A DNA stretch of 64,000 nucleotides from Faecalibacterium taiwanense (GTDB taxonomy: Bacteria; Bacillota; Clostridia; Oscillospirales; Ruminococcaceae): assembly GCF_036632915.2 (NCBI RefSeq), contig NZ_CP155552.1, forward strand, positions 496,001 through 560,000, written 5' to 3'. The notes beneath the pieces were generated by a model. The model saw only the letters and a list, made by a program, of their open reading frames with translations. It did not search any database and was not told the DNA's origin. A program made the position numbers and the translations under genes. Shown here in pieces: positions 24,601-32,699 of the stretch. Numbering within the stretch: position 1 is the first letter of the stretch; the number at the start of each line of letters is the position of its first letter.

Positions 24601-25518
24601 AATGGTTTTGCTTTCCGCCTGCAGATAGGTATACAATGCTCCCACCTGATTGGCTTCGCTGCTGAAATGGCAGGGCACGATCTCGCAGCGGGGCAGACCG
24701 ATCATGTAGGGTGATTCCCCACGGGAAGCAAACAGCCCGGCATATACCCGGCGCAGATCGTCCAGCAGCAGCGGCTGCTTGCTGATGCCGCCGCCGATGG
24801 CTACCTTTTCCACATCCAGCAATACGGTCAGGTTGTAGATCTGCACGGCCACCATCTTGCAGAACCGTTCCAGCACTTCCAGCGCTTCCGGCTCGGCGGC
24901 ATTGGCGGCATCAAAAAAGAGTTTACCGTTCATGGGGGCATCGGCGGGCAGGCCTTTGCGGGCACGGTACCACTTGAGCAGGTATTTGGTGCTGCACTGG
25001 CAGGCCATGGTTTTTTCGGTATTCTCCCACTCGTCGGCGTTGGTGTTCACAAAGCTGTACTCTCCGGCGGTAAAGTGAACGCCGCGCACCAGCTGGCCAT
25101 TGGCAATGATGCCGCCGCCCACGCCGGTGCCGATAATAAATACTGCCGCATTGCAGCAGCCCTGCAAGGCACCGGCCCGCAGCTCTGCAATGGCTGCAGC
25201 CTTGCCGTCGTTTTCCAGCGTGACACGGCAGCCGCATCTTTCGCGCACCAGCTGCCCCACCTGCGTGCCGGTGTTGTACAGAAGTGCCCCGCCGTTGGAG
25301 ACATAGCCGGTGTTGGCATCCACAAAGCCGGGCAGCGCCATGGCGATACCGTCCACTTCATCCTTATGCGGTGCATACAGAGCGTATATTGTGTCGAGAA
25401 AATGCTCCTGCGTATCCTGCGGCGTGGGCACGGAACCGGCATCGAAACGGTTCATCTGCTCGTCCATGACCGAATATTTGATCTCGGTGCCTCCTACGTC
25501 AAAAACCATGACCTTCAT
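24598..25518 (-). CDS. ROK family protein, probable sugar kinase
   Basis: A 306-residue protein of the ROK (repressor/ORF/kinase) superfamily. It has N-terminal phosphate-1 FDVGGTEIKY, the GIAMALPGFVDANTG region, the catalytic-type ENDGKAAAIAE, the adenosine loop FIIGTGVGGGIIANG, and GGGIS. ROK kinases phosphorylate glucose, N-acetylmannosamine or related sugars; no helix-turn-helix is present, so it is not a repressor. Unlike most members, the zinc motif CxCGxxGC is reduced to ACQCSTKYL. Start 25518 is backed by GGAGGG; the longer frame to 25572 has no ribosome site. It is in the same direction as cysS but separated by that gene's terminator. Confidence 0.85.
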   Translation of the reverse strand: MKVMVFDVGGTEIKYSVMDEQMNRFDAGSVPTPQDTQEHFLDTIYALYAPHKDEVDGIAMALPGFVDANTGYVSNGGALLYNTGTQVGQLVRERCGCRVTLENDGKAAAIAELRAGALQGCCNAAVFIIGTGVGGGIIANGQLVRGVHFTAGEYSFVNTNADEWENTEKTMACQCSTKYLLKWYRARKGLPADAPMNGKLFFDAANAAEPEALEVLERFCKMVAVQIYNLTVLLDVEKVAIGGGISKQPLLLDDLRRVYAGLFASRGESPYMIGLPRCEIVPCHFSSEANQVGALYTYLQAESKTI

Positions 25519-25572
25519 TGCTGTTCCCTCCGCAAAGCTGATCTTCTTCCTTATTATGGCAAATGCGTGCAA

Positions 25573-25618
25573 AAAAGTAAAGCCATCCGCAACATGCCGC
25601 GAATAGCTTTACTTTAAT
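25573..25618 (-). terminator. cysS: Terminator of cysS
   Basis: On the minus strand AAAGTAAAGC ... GCTTTACTTTTTT forms a long stem (with GCGGCATGTTGC inside) ending in T6, immediately after the cysS stop. Confidence 0.85.
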
Positions 25619-27016
25619 TTAGAGCTTGCTCAGCTGCGGGCCCTGTGCGGTGTCCTTGACCGCCCAGCCCAGTTCGGTCAGCTGTGCACGGATGGCATCG
25701 GCAGTGGCCCAGTCCTTGGCCTTCTTGGCGGCGGCACGCTTCTCTACCAGCTCGGTCACCTCGGCGGGCACCTCGTCCTTCTTGCGGTTGTACAGCAGGC
25801 CCAGTACGCCGGTGATCTCGTCGAACGCAGCGGCGGCGGTCTGCAGGGCATCCTTGGAGGAAACAGCCGACAGCGTGTTGATCTCCTTGACCAGATCGAA
25901 CACGGCAGCCAGTGCATCCGGGGTGTTCAGGTCATCGTCCATGGCAGTGCAGAACTTGGTGCGGGCCTCGGCAGCCTTTTCCTTCAGAGTCTCGTCGGTG
26001 CCAAAGGTGTTCTTGGTCAGGGCAAAATCCAGATTCTCGCGGCAGGTGTACAGGCGCTCCAGGCTGTTCTTGCAGCTTTCAATGAGGTCCACGGTGTAGT
26101 TCAGCGGCATCCGGTAGCCTGCGGTCAGCATGAAGTAGCGGATGGGTTCGTAGCCGTAGACATCCGCCACGTCCCGCACGGTGAAGAAGTTGTGCAGGCT
26201 CTTGGACATCTTCTGATTGTCCACGTTGATGAAGCCGTTGTGCATCCAGTAGCGGGCAAAGGTGCAGCCGTTGGCGCACTCGCTCTGTGCGATCTCATTC
26301 TCGTGGTGGGGGAAGATCAGGTCCTGACCGCCGCAGTGCAGATCAATGGTCTTGCCCAGATGGGTGCGGCTCATGGCACTGCACTCGATATGCCAGCCCG
26401 GACGGCCCATGCCGTAGGGGCTCTCCCATGCAGGTTCACCGGGCTTTGCGGCCTTCCACACGGCAAAGTCTGCGGGGTCCTCCTTCAGGTCGTCGTCCAT
26501 CTGGCTGCGCAGCTCACGGTTGCCGCTCTCCAGATCGTCCAGCTTCAAATGGCTCAGCTTGCCGTACTCGGGATCGCTCTTCACCCGGAAGTACACATCG
26601 CCGTTCTTGGCAACATAAGCGTGGCCGGAGTCGATCAGATCCTTCACGATATCCAGGATCTGCTGGATGTGCTCGGTAGCCCGGGGCTGGACGGTGGGCT
26701 TTTTGCAGTTGAGGCCGGCGGCATCCTTGAGGTACTCGGACTCAAAGCGCTGAGCGACCTCCTTCATGGAGGTGCCCTCTTCCTGTCCCTTCTTAATGAG
26801 CTTATCGTCGATATCGGTGATGTTGGAAACATAGAACACCTTGTTGCCGCGGTACTCAAGGTAGCGGCGCAGGGTATCGAACACGATCAGCGGGCGGGCG
26901 TTGCCGATGTGGATATAGTTATAAACGGTAGGGCCGCAGACATAGATGCGGTATTCACCGGGCACCTGCGGCACGAATTCTTCTTTCTGGCGGGTCAGCG
27001 TATTGAAAATCTGCAT
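25619..27016 (-). CDS. cysS: Cysteinyl-tRNA synthetase
   Basis: A class I synthetase of 465 residues. The zinc cysteine C27 is in YVCGPTVYNYIHIGNARP, the HIGH-type motif is HIGN (36-39), GWHIECSAM and GGQDLIFPHHENE carry further zinc ligands, and KMSKS is in DNQKMSKSLHNFF. The C-terminal anticodon-binding domain has KAKDWATADAIRAQLTELGW. It charges tRNA-Cys in the cytoplasm. Start 27016 follows AAGGAG. The frame stays open to 27106, but those codons run over the promoter. No T-box leader is visible. Confidence 0.97.
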   Translation of the reverse strand: MQIFNTLTRQKEEFVPQVPGEYRIYVCGPTVYNYIHIGNARPLIVFDTLRRYLEYRGNKVFYVSNITDIDDKLIKKGQEEGTSMKEVAQRFESEYLKDAAGLNCKKPTVQPRATEHIQQILDIVKDLIDSGHAYVAKNGDVYFRVKSDPEYGKLSHLKLDDLESGNRELRSQMDDDLKEDPADFAVWKAAKPGEPAWESPYGMGRPGWHIECSAMSRTHLGKTIDLHCGGQDLIFPHHENEIAQSECANGCTFARYWMHNGFINVDNQKMSKSLHNFFTVRDVADVYGYEPIRYFMLTAGYRMPLNYTVDLIESCKNSLERLYTCRENLDFALTKNTFGTDETLKEKAAEARTKFCTAMDDDLNTPDALAAVFDLVKEINTLSAVSSKDALQTAAAAFDEITGVLGLLYNRKKDEVPAEVTELVEKRAAAKKAKDWATADAIRAQLTELGWAVKDTAQGPQLSKL

Positions 27017-27043
27017 GGCTGTTTCTCCTTTTTTACTTTTTTC

Positions 27044-27072
27044 ATTATAACGGTGTACAGAAGGGAAGTCAA
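27044..27072 (-). promoter_or_regulatory. cysS: Sigma-A promoter of cysS
   Basis: On the minus strand TTGACT (27067-27072), a 17-base spacer, and TATAAT (27044-27049). The start codon is only 27 bases beyond the -10, so the leader is very short. Confidence 0.85.
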
Positions 27073-27073
27073 G

Positions 27074-27123
27074 AAAAAACGACCGCTCCCGGCGCATTCT
27101 GCACACCGGAAACGGTCGTTTTT
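27074..27123 (-). terminator. pflA: Terminator of the pflB-pflA operon
   Basis: On the minus strand GAAAAACGACCG ... CGGTCGTTTTTTC pairs as a perfect outer stem with T6 on the 3' side. It separates pflA from the cysS promoter. Confidence 0.9.
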
Positions 27124-27135
27124 CAGATCAGGAGC

Positions 27136-27891
27136 TTAGCCGGGATACCGGCTCACTTCCAGCAGCTCTTCTGCACGCTTCACCTGCTCCGCGGTGGGCG
27201 GCACGGCATCCGGCAGTGGATAAGGGATGCCCAGCTTCTGCCACTTGAACAGGCCTAGCGTGTGGTAGGGCAGCACCTCCACCCGCTGCACCGTTTTCAG
27301 GCTGCGGATAAAGTCTGCGGTTCTGCGCAGGCCCTCCTCGTCGTCGGTCAGGCCGGGCACCAGCACATGCCGGATCCACAGCGGGATGCCGAGGTCAGAA
27401 ATATGCCGCGCCATCGCAAGGATGTTGGCATTGTCTTTGCCGGTGAGCTGCCGGTGGCGTTCCGGGTCGATCTCCTTCAGGTCGAGAATGACCAGACTGG
27501 TGGACTTCATCAGCCGGTCGAAACCGGCCAGATAATCCGGGTCATCGGGCCGGAAGGGCTGCCCGGCGGTATCCAGAGCCGTGTGCACGCCTTTGGAGCG
27601 GGCCAGCTCGAAGAATGCCGTCAGGAACTCCATCTGGCGCAGCGGCTCGCCGCCGCTGACCGTGATGCCGCCCTTTTTGCCCCAGTAGTTGCGGTAGCGG
27701 TAGACCCGCTGGAACAGCTTTTCTGCCGTCCATTCCTCGCCGCCCTCCGCAGCCCACGTTTCCGGGTTGTGGCAGTATTTGCACCGCAGGGCACACCCCT
27801 GCAAAAACACCACAAAGCGCACACCGGGGCCGTCCACAGAGCCGAAGGATTCCAGCGAGTGGACATAGCCGATGGGGTTACAGGGCTGCAT
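27136..27891 (-). CDS. pflA: Pyruvate formate-lyase activating enzyme
   Basis: A 251-residue radical-SAM enzyme that installs the glycyl radical on PflB. The cluster motif [11 protein letters not shown] (CxxxCxxC) is near residue 34, preceded by [16 protein letters not shown]. Later come [16 protein letters not shown] (GGEP motif), LDTAGQP, and [13 protein letters not shown]. It needs S-adenosylmethionine and a reduced electron donor. Its ATG lies 14 bases inside the end of pflB, and no clear ribosome site is visible, so translation is probably coupled to pflB. Confidence 0.96.
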   Translation of the reverse strand: MQPCNPIGYVHSLESFGSVDGPGVRFVVFLQGCALRCKYCHNPETWAAEGGEEWTAEKLFQRVYRYRNYWGKKGGITVSGGEPLRQMEFLTAFFELARSKGVHTALDTAGQPFRPDDPDYLAGFDRLMKSTSLVILDLKEIDPERHRQLTGKDNANILAMARHISDLGIPLWIRHVLVPGLTDDEEGLRRTADFIRSLKTVQRVEVLPYHTLGLFKWQKLGIPYPLPDAVPPTAEQVKRAEELLEVSRYPG

Positions 27892-30129
27892 GGCAGGTGC
27901 GGGAGATAACGTCCATCTGCTGCTCGCGGGTCAGGTCGATGAACTTGACGGCGTAGCCGGAGACGCGGATGGTGAAGTTGGCGTACTCCTCCTTCTCGGG
28001 GTGCTCCATGGCATCCAGCAGCTTCTCCTTGCCAAAGACGTTCACGTTCAGGTGGTGTGCGCCCTGATCGAAGTAGCCGTCCATGACCTGTACCAGATTC
28101 TCCACCCGCTCGCCTTCGCTGTGGCCCAGAGCGTCCGGGTTGATGGTCTGGGTGTTGGAGATGCCGTCCAGTGCCCAGTGGTAGGGCAGCTTTGCCACCG
28201 AGTTCAGGGAAGCCAGCAGGCCGTTCTGCTCTGCGCCATAGCTGGGGTTTGCACCGGGAGCAAACGGGGTGAATGCGGCACGGCCGTCGGGCAGAGCGCC
28301 GGTGTACTTGCCGTACACCACGTTGGAGGTGATGGTCAGGATGGAGGTGGTAGCCTCAGAGTTGCGGTAGGTGTGGCGCTTCTTGATCATTTCAAGGAAG
28401 GTGCGCAGCAGCCACACGCCGATCTCGTCGGCGCGGTCGTCGTCGTTGCCGTACTTGGGGAAGTCGCCTTCGGTCTCAAAGCCGGTGGCAAGGCCGCACT
28501 CGTCACGCACTACCTTCACCTTGGCGTACTTGATGGCGCTCAGGGAGTCGATGACGTGGGAGAAGCCTGCAATGCCGGTGGCAAAGGTGCGGCGCACGTC
28601 GGTGTCGATGAGGGCCATCTCGGCTTCCTCATAGTAGTATTTGTCGTGCATATACTGGATCAGGTTCAGCACATTGACGTACAGGCCAGCCAGCCAGTCC
28701 AGCATCTGGACATACTTGGGCAGCACCTCGTCGTAGTTCAGGTACTCGCTGGTGATGGGGGCATAGTTGGGGCCGCACTGCTCGTGGCTCTTCTCGTCCA
28801 CACCGCCGTTGATGGCGTACAGCAGGCACTTGGCAAGGTTGGCGCGGGCACCGAAGAACTGCATCTCCTTGCCGGTCTGGGTGGCAGACACGCAGCAGCA
28901 GATGGAGTAATCATCGCCCCACACGGGCTTCATCACGTCGTCGTTCTCGTACTGGACAGAGCTGGTATCGATGGACACCTTGGCGGCATATTTCTTGAAG
29001 CTCTCCGGCAGGGCGGAGGAGTACAGAACGGTCAGGTTCGGCTCCGGTGCGGGGCCCATGTTTTCCAGCGTGTGCAGGAAGCGGTAGCAGTTCTTGGTGA
29101 CCATGCTGCGGCCATCCATGCCGATGCCGCCCACTTCCAGCGTTGCCCACACGGGGTCGCCGGAGAACAGCTGGTTGTAGCTGGGGATGCGGGCAAACTT
29201 GACCATGCGGAACTTCATGACCATGTGGTCGATCAGCTCCTGAGCCTGGGTCTCGGTCAGGGTGCCGTTGTCCAGATCGCGCTGGATGTAGATATCCAGG
29301 AAGGTGGAGATGCGGCCCACGCTCATGGCAGCGCCGTTCTGGGTCTTGATGGCGGCAAGATACCCGAAATACAGCCACTGGCAGGCCTCCTTGGCGTTCT
29401 TTGCAGGCTGAGAGATATCATAGCCGTAGGCCTCGGCCATCTTCTTCATGCCCTTCAGGGCACTGATCTGGCGGGCGATCTCCTCGCGCAGGCGGATCAC
29501 GTCGTCGGTCATGGTGCCGTCGCCGCAGTTGGCAAAGTCCTCCTGCTTGAACTTGATCAGTGCATCGATGCCGTACAGGGCCACGCGGCGGTAGTCGCCC
29601 ACGATGCGGCCGCGGCCGTAGGTGTCCGGCAGGCCGGTGATAATGTGGGTGTGGCGGGCCGCCTTCATTTCAGGGGTGTAGGCATCGAACACTGCCTGAT
29701 TGTGGGTGCGGGTATAATCGGTAAAGATCTTGTGCAGCTCGGCGCTGGGCTGGTAGCCGTAGGTGGTGCAGGCCTGCTCTGCCATCTTGATGCCGCCGTA
29801 GGGCATGAAGGCGCGCTTGAGGGGCTTGTCGGTCTGCAGACCCACGATCTGCTCCAGATCCTTCAGGCTTTCGTCGATATAGCCGGGGCCGTAAGCGGTC
29901 AGGCTGCTGACCACTTCGGTCTCCATATCCAGCACGCCGCCCTTGGCGCGCTCGGCCTTCTGCAGCTTCTGCAGGGCCCCCACAGCTTGTCGGTCGCCTC
30001 GGTGGGGCCGGCCAGAAAGCTTTCGTCGCCGTCATACGGGGTGTAGTTCTTCTGGATGAAGTCGCGCACATTGACTTCTTCTTTCCAGATGCGGCCCTCA
30101 AAGCCTTCCCACTGTTCAAAATTGATCAT
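27878..30129 (-). pseudogene. pflB: Formate C-acetyltransferase (pyruvate formate-lyase), frameshifted in this sequence
   Basis: A glycyl-radical enzyme splitting pyruvate and CoA into acetyl-CoA and formate. The N-terminus (start 30129, ribosome site AAGGAGG) reads [39 protein letters not shown], then shifts frame at the G5 run at about 29977-29981 (minus strand) and continues as [13 protein letters not shown] to the end. Restoring one base gives about 750 residues, the normal size. The catalytic cysteine pair is in [10 protein letters not shown], and the C-terminal radical loop is RVSGYAVKF. Because formate formation is central to this type of metabolism and the rest is intact, a sequencing error is likely. 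The main body alone starts at 29983. Confidence 0.9.
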
Positions 30130-30447
30130 TGGAACCTCCTTGCTCCATTACGCAGTTAGCGCTTTCTAACTAATGAGCCTTTGAAAAACCGCTCTGTATG
30201 GCGGCTTTCTGGGGGCAAAACGGTCTTGAACTGCCGACTGCGGCAGCCCCAACTACAAGGTGTAGACAAAAATGAAAACCTGCCCACAAAATCTTGCGTT
30301 ATTATAATAGCAAGAACCACTTTAAAATGCAATAGAAAACAAGTGGGTTTTCTTCCAAAGCAAAGGGCTTTCTTTGGGCAGAATGTAGAAAAAGCGCCGA
30401 AATCCCGGCGGTGCACCTATTTTGCGAAAAAAATCGCAAAATAAGGG
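30130..30447. promoter_or_regulatory. pflB: pflB upstream region with two inverted repeats
   Basis: This region is upstream of pflB and holds no gene. Two dyads stand out. GTTAG-CGCTTT-CTAAC (30155-30170) lies 26 bases before the pflB start. TCTTGC-N12-GCAAGA (30292-30315) is centred on a minus-strand TATAAT (ATTATA at 30302-30307), the probable pflB -10 box; the -35 is poor. The first dyad has the same arms and spacing as the one at 30491-30506. Confidence 0.5.
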
Positions 30448-30476
30448 TTGACAAGACTAACCGGCTGTGGTATTCT
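30448..30476 (+). promoter_or_regulatory. Strong plus-strand promoter with no gene downstream
   Basis: TTGACA (30448-30453), a 17-base spacer, and TATTCT (30471-30476). The next plus-strand gene is 6 kb away, but a bidirectional terminator follows at 30800-30858, defining a possible non-coding transcript of about 370 bases. Confidence 0.7.
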
Positions 30477-30482
30477 GTTCTC

Positions 30483-30514
30483 GCAACGAGGTTAGACAAA
30501 TCTAACCACGTTGC
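30483..30514. promoter_or_regulatory. 32-bp palindrome, candidate operator (TTAG-N6-CTAA core)
   Basis: GCAACG-A-GGTTAGA-CAAA-TCTAACC-A-CGTTGC is symmetrical except for one A-A mismatch pair. It starts at the predicted transcription start of the promoter at 30448-30476. The core TTAG-N6-CTAA resembles DtxR/IdeR/MntR-type metal-regulator sites and recurs at 30155-30170 upstream of pflB. The regulator assignment is inference. Confidence 0.6.
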
Positions 30515-30621
30515 ACCAGAAAAGCGGAAGCCTCTGCAAGGGCTTCTGCGAAAACCGGATCCGCCATGGCAGAGCTGCGGAGCTGTGTCAGGTGATCCCC
30601 AAGTTTGTCGTGGCGAGGCCA

Positions 30622-30690
30622 CTCCATCTTGCTTACGCAAGACCGCTTTGTGGCTTAAAAGCCCCACTGGGGCTTTCATTGCTGCGCAAA
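30622..30690. repeat. Dispersed repeat 2, copy 3
   Basis: CTTGC-TTAC-GCAAG hairpin, GACCGCTTTGTGGCTTAAAA, GCCCCACTGGGGCTTTCAT, then TTGC-TGC-GCAA. Compared with the copy at 14598 both arms of the left hairpin have changed together, from CTGC/GCAG to CTTGC/GCAAG. Confidence 0.8.
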
Positions 30691-30799
30691 CGCCAATTCC
30701 TCCATTCCATTCTCTTTTTTCAAGTGAGCTGTGGTTTTAGTTTGCTCCCACGGCTCGATGCGCGGCATTCGGTGTGATTGGTACCGCACCAAGTGCAAA

Positions 30800-30858
30800 A
30801 GAAAAACAAAAACGGGACATGCAGCTTGACCACCTGCGTGCCCCGTTTTTTGTTTTTA
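30800..30858. terminator. Bidirectional terminator
   Basis: ACGGG-ACATGCAG pairs with CTGCGTGCCCCGT (one mismatch). An A-rich left flank and T6GT5 on the right permit termination on both strands. Confidence 0.7.
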
Positions 30859-31030
30859 TAAGGGAAACGACCCTCTCAGCCGCCTGCGGCGGCAGCTCTC
30901 CCGAAGGGCGAGCTTCATGCGCAAGTACGGAAAGATACTACTTTTGGTTTGAAGAAAAACGTTTAAGCCAGATGCAAAGAAGCTCCCCCTTTCGGGGGAG
31001 CTGGCATCGCTCAGCGATGCCTGAGAGGGT
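30859..31030. repeat. Dispersed repeat 3, inverted pair (copies d and e)
   Basis: Copy d is at 30869-30914 in reverse orientation (CCCTCTCAG, hairpin CCGCC-TGC-GGCGG, CTCTCCCGAAGGGCGAG). Copy e is at 30980-31032 in direct orientation (CTCCCCCTTTCGGGGGAG, GCTGGC, hairpin ATCGC-TCA-GCGAT, CTGAGAGGGTT) and its end overlaps the stop codon of the minus-strand gene at 31031. No gene is seen between them. Confidence 0.75.
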
Positions 31031-31489
31031 TTACTTCACGATCTCCGCCAGCTTTTGATACACTTCCTCCGCGCCGCCTTTGGGCGCTTTGACCTTTACG
31101 AACTGGCTGTTCACGATGGCGGTGCCATCGGAGTAGACGGTGAACAGGAGTTTATTGTTCTCGGCATCATCGTAATAACTCACAGTGACGGAATCCACTG
31201 GGTATTCGTGGCTGTAGGAGGAATACTGCTGGTTGAACCGCTTGACACAGGTAAGGCCGGAAAGCACGTTTGCGATCTGCTGATAGGCAGGGTCGTCGGC
31301 AGAAAGCAGCTGAACATCCATCTCTGCGGAGCGGGCAAAGTTCTGAATGTGCTCCACCCGGACACTGGCCTGTGTGCTGGCCTCGATGCTGGATGCAAGA
31401 TCGATCTTTGCGGAAGGAAAGATCAGCACCAGTGCAAGCAGCACTAAAATGACAATGCCGAACCGGGACAGGATGCTCTTATCTTTCAT
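31031..31489 (-). CDS. Hypothetical membrane-anchored protein, 152 residues
   Basis: I do not recognise a family. After a basic MKDKSILSRF comes one hydrophobic segment (GIVILVLLALVLIFPSA, about 11-27), then about 120 polar residues predicted outside the membrane, including a possible beta-rich region (VDSVTVSYYDDAENNKLLFTVYSDGTAIVN). It is neither a lipoprotein (no lipobox) nor an obvious enzyme. It follows the flippase-like gene by 6 bases and is therefore probably its partner in a two-gene operon. Confidence 0.7.
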   Translation of the reverse strand: MKDKSILSRFGIVILVLLALVLIFPSAKIDLASSIEASTQASVRVEHIQNFARSAEMDVQLLSADDPAYQQIANVLSGLTCVKRFNQQYSSYSHEYPVDSVTVSYYDDAENNKLLFTVYSDGTAIVNSQFVKVKAPKGGAEEVYQKLAEIVK

Positions 31490-31495
31490 GGCGGG

Positions 31496-32539
31496 TCAAT
31501 CCTCCTTTGGCGGCTCCGCTCCCATTTGGCCCAGATGCCGCTGGGCAAAGAAGAAGCCCACGGCGCTGGCGGCGAACACCACATAATAGCTGGCGATGCG
31601 GTAGAGCATCATCACGCTCATCACCTCGCCGCGCTCCAGAAAGCTGCCGAACACCAGCAGGAATGCCGTCTCGATGGAGCCCATGCCGGCCACATTGGGC
31701 AGGGCGTTGGACAAAAACAGCATCAAGCTGGTGAGCAGCTGCACCTGCAAAAAGCTCAGAGGGGAAAGCCCCATGAACCGGATGCACAGGTAGGGCAGGC
31801 AGAACAGCCCGAACAGCTTGACCGCCTGCAATGCCAGAATTTCAGCGCAGCGGGGCTTATCCGCCAGCAGACGGCGGCTCTCCTCGCCCAGAATATCCAG
31901 CTGCTGCTGCCAGTCGGCGCGGCGCTGCTGCCATTTTTCCGTTTTGGGCAGCAGACGCATCAGCCAGCGGGCAAGGTTCTGCACCAGCGGCGATACGCAC
32001 ACCAGCACCAGCACCACAATGATGGCCGCCACTACAGCGTATGCCATGGGCAGATAATTCATCACACCGGTGGTGTTGGCGGCAAGCCATCTGTGCTGAA
32101 ACAGCAGCATCACCGTGGCATACAGCAGCACGGTGGTTTTGTGGAACACGTACTGCAGGGTCATCAGGCCCACGCCCGGGCCAACCGGCAGGCCGCAGCG
32201 GTGCAGATACCATGTCTGCACCGGCACTGCACCTGCGCCCAGCGTGACCACATTGCCAAAGGTGCCGCACCACGCGGTATCGATGCCCTGCCAGAGCCTG
32301 AAGCCCGGGATGCGGCTGCGCACGATGCCCCACGCCACGCACCCCTCCAGCAGCGGGTAGCTGAGGCCGATGGCCAGCACCACCAGCACCTGCCATGCGG
32401 ACAGCTGCGAAAGCGCTGCGGTGATCTCGGCCCAGTTGTCCTTGAACAGCAGCACGATGATGCCGGTAAGTGCGGCGAGCACCAGCAGCGAGATCACTGT
32501 CTTTTTGCGGGAAGGTGCGGCAGAGGCGGGTTGGCTCAT
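31496..32539 (-). CDS. Flippase-like integral membrane protein (LPG synthase TM family)
   Basis: A 347-residue protein with about eight helices, of the UPF0104/lysylphosphatidylglycerol-synthase membrane-domain family, without the soluble aminoacyltransferase domain of MprF. Typical features are VTLGAGAVPVQTWYLHRCGL, LQYVFHKTTVLLYATVML, SNALPNVAGMGSIETAFLL, and MLYRIASYYVVFAASAVGF. Relatives are proposed to move lipid-linked sugars or lipids across the membrane. The ribosome site is AAAGGAG. A TATACT -10 lies about 45 bases upstream (complement 32580-32585) with a poor -35. Confidence 0.85.
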   Translation of the reverse strand: MSQPASAAPSRKKTVISLLVLAALTGIIVLLFKDNWAEITAALSQLSAWQVLVVLAIGLSYPLLEGCVAWGIVRSRIPGFRLWQGIDTAWCGTFGNVVTLGAGAVPVQTWYLHRCGLPVGPGVGLMTLQYVFHKTTVLLYATVMLLFQHRWLAANTTGVMNYLPMAYAVVAAIIVVLVLVCVSPLVQNLARWLMRLLPKTEKWQQRRADWQQQLDILGEESRRLLADKPRCAEILALQAVKLFGLFCLPYLCIRFMGLSPLSFLQVQLLTSLMLFLSNALPNVAGMGSIETAFLLVFGSFLERGEVMSVMMLYRIASYYVVFAASAVGFFFAQRHLGQMGAEPPKED

Positions 32540-32651
32540 AGAGAGAACAGGCTCCTTTCAGGCGGAATGATTTGATAAAAGTATAACACACGCGGCCTGT
32601 GTCTTTGTGAACGGAACTGGAATTTTCTTGTGCAATTTTGATGGAATGATA

Positions 32652-32692
32652 AAAAGGCAAGGGCAGATGCACGCATCGACCCTTGCCTTTAT
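32652..32692 (-). terminator. Terminator of the acyltransferase/GT4 operon
   Basis: On the minus strand AAAGGCAAGGG ... CCCTTGCCTTT pairs with a 16-base loop and ends in T5, directly after the GT4 stop codon. Confidence 0.9.
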
Positions 32693-32699
32693 TTTGTTT

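Larger units (their letters stand above)
30483..30858 (+). ncRNA. Candidate orphan transcript
   Basis: This is inferred only from a consensus promoter at its 5' edge and a terminator at its 3' edge. It contains the 32-bp palindrome, a GAAGCCTCTGCAAGGGCTTC hairpin (about 30529-30548), and a copy of dispersed repeat 2. I see no convincing reading frame with a ribosome site. It may instead be the remains of a lost metal-regulated gene. Confidence 0.3.

Noticed and set aside
27872..30046. Plus-strand open frame of about 720 codons opposite pflB
   Set aside because: Antisense shadow of pflB with low-complexity valine/histidine/glycine composition and no homology.
30511..30777. Small open frames in the pflB upstream spacer
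   Set aside because: They run through dispersed repeat 2 and the palindromes, lack ribosome sites and have no conserved features.
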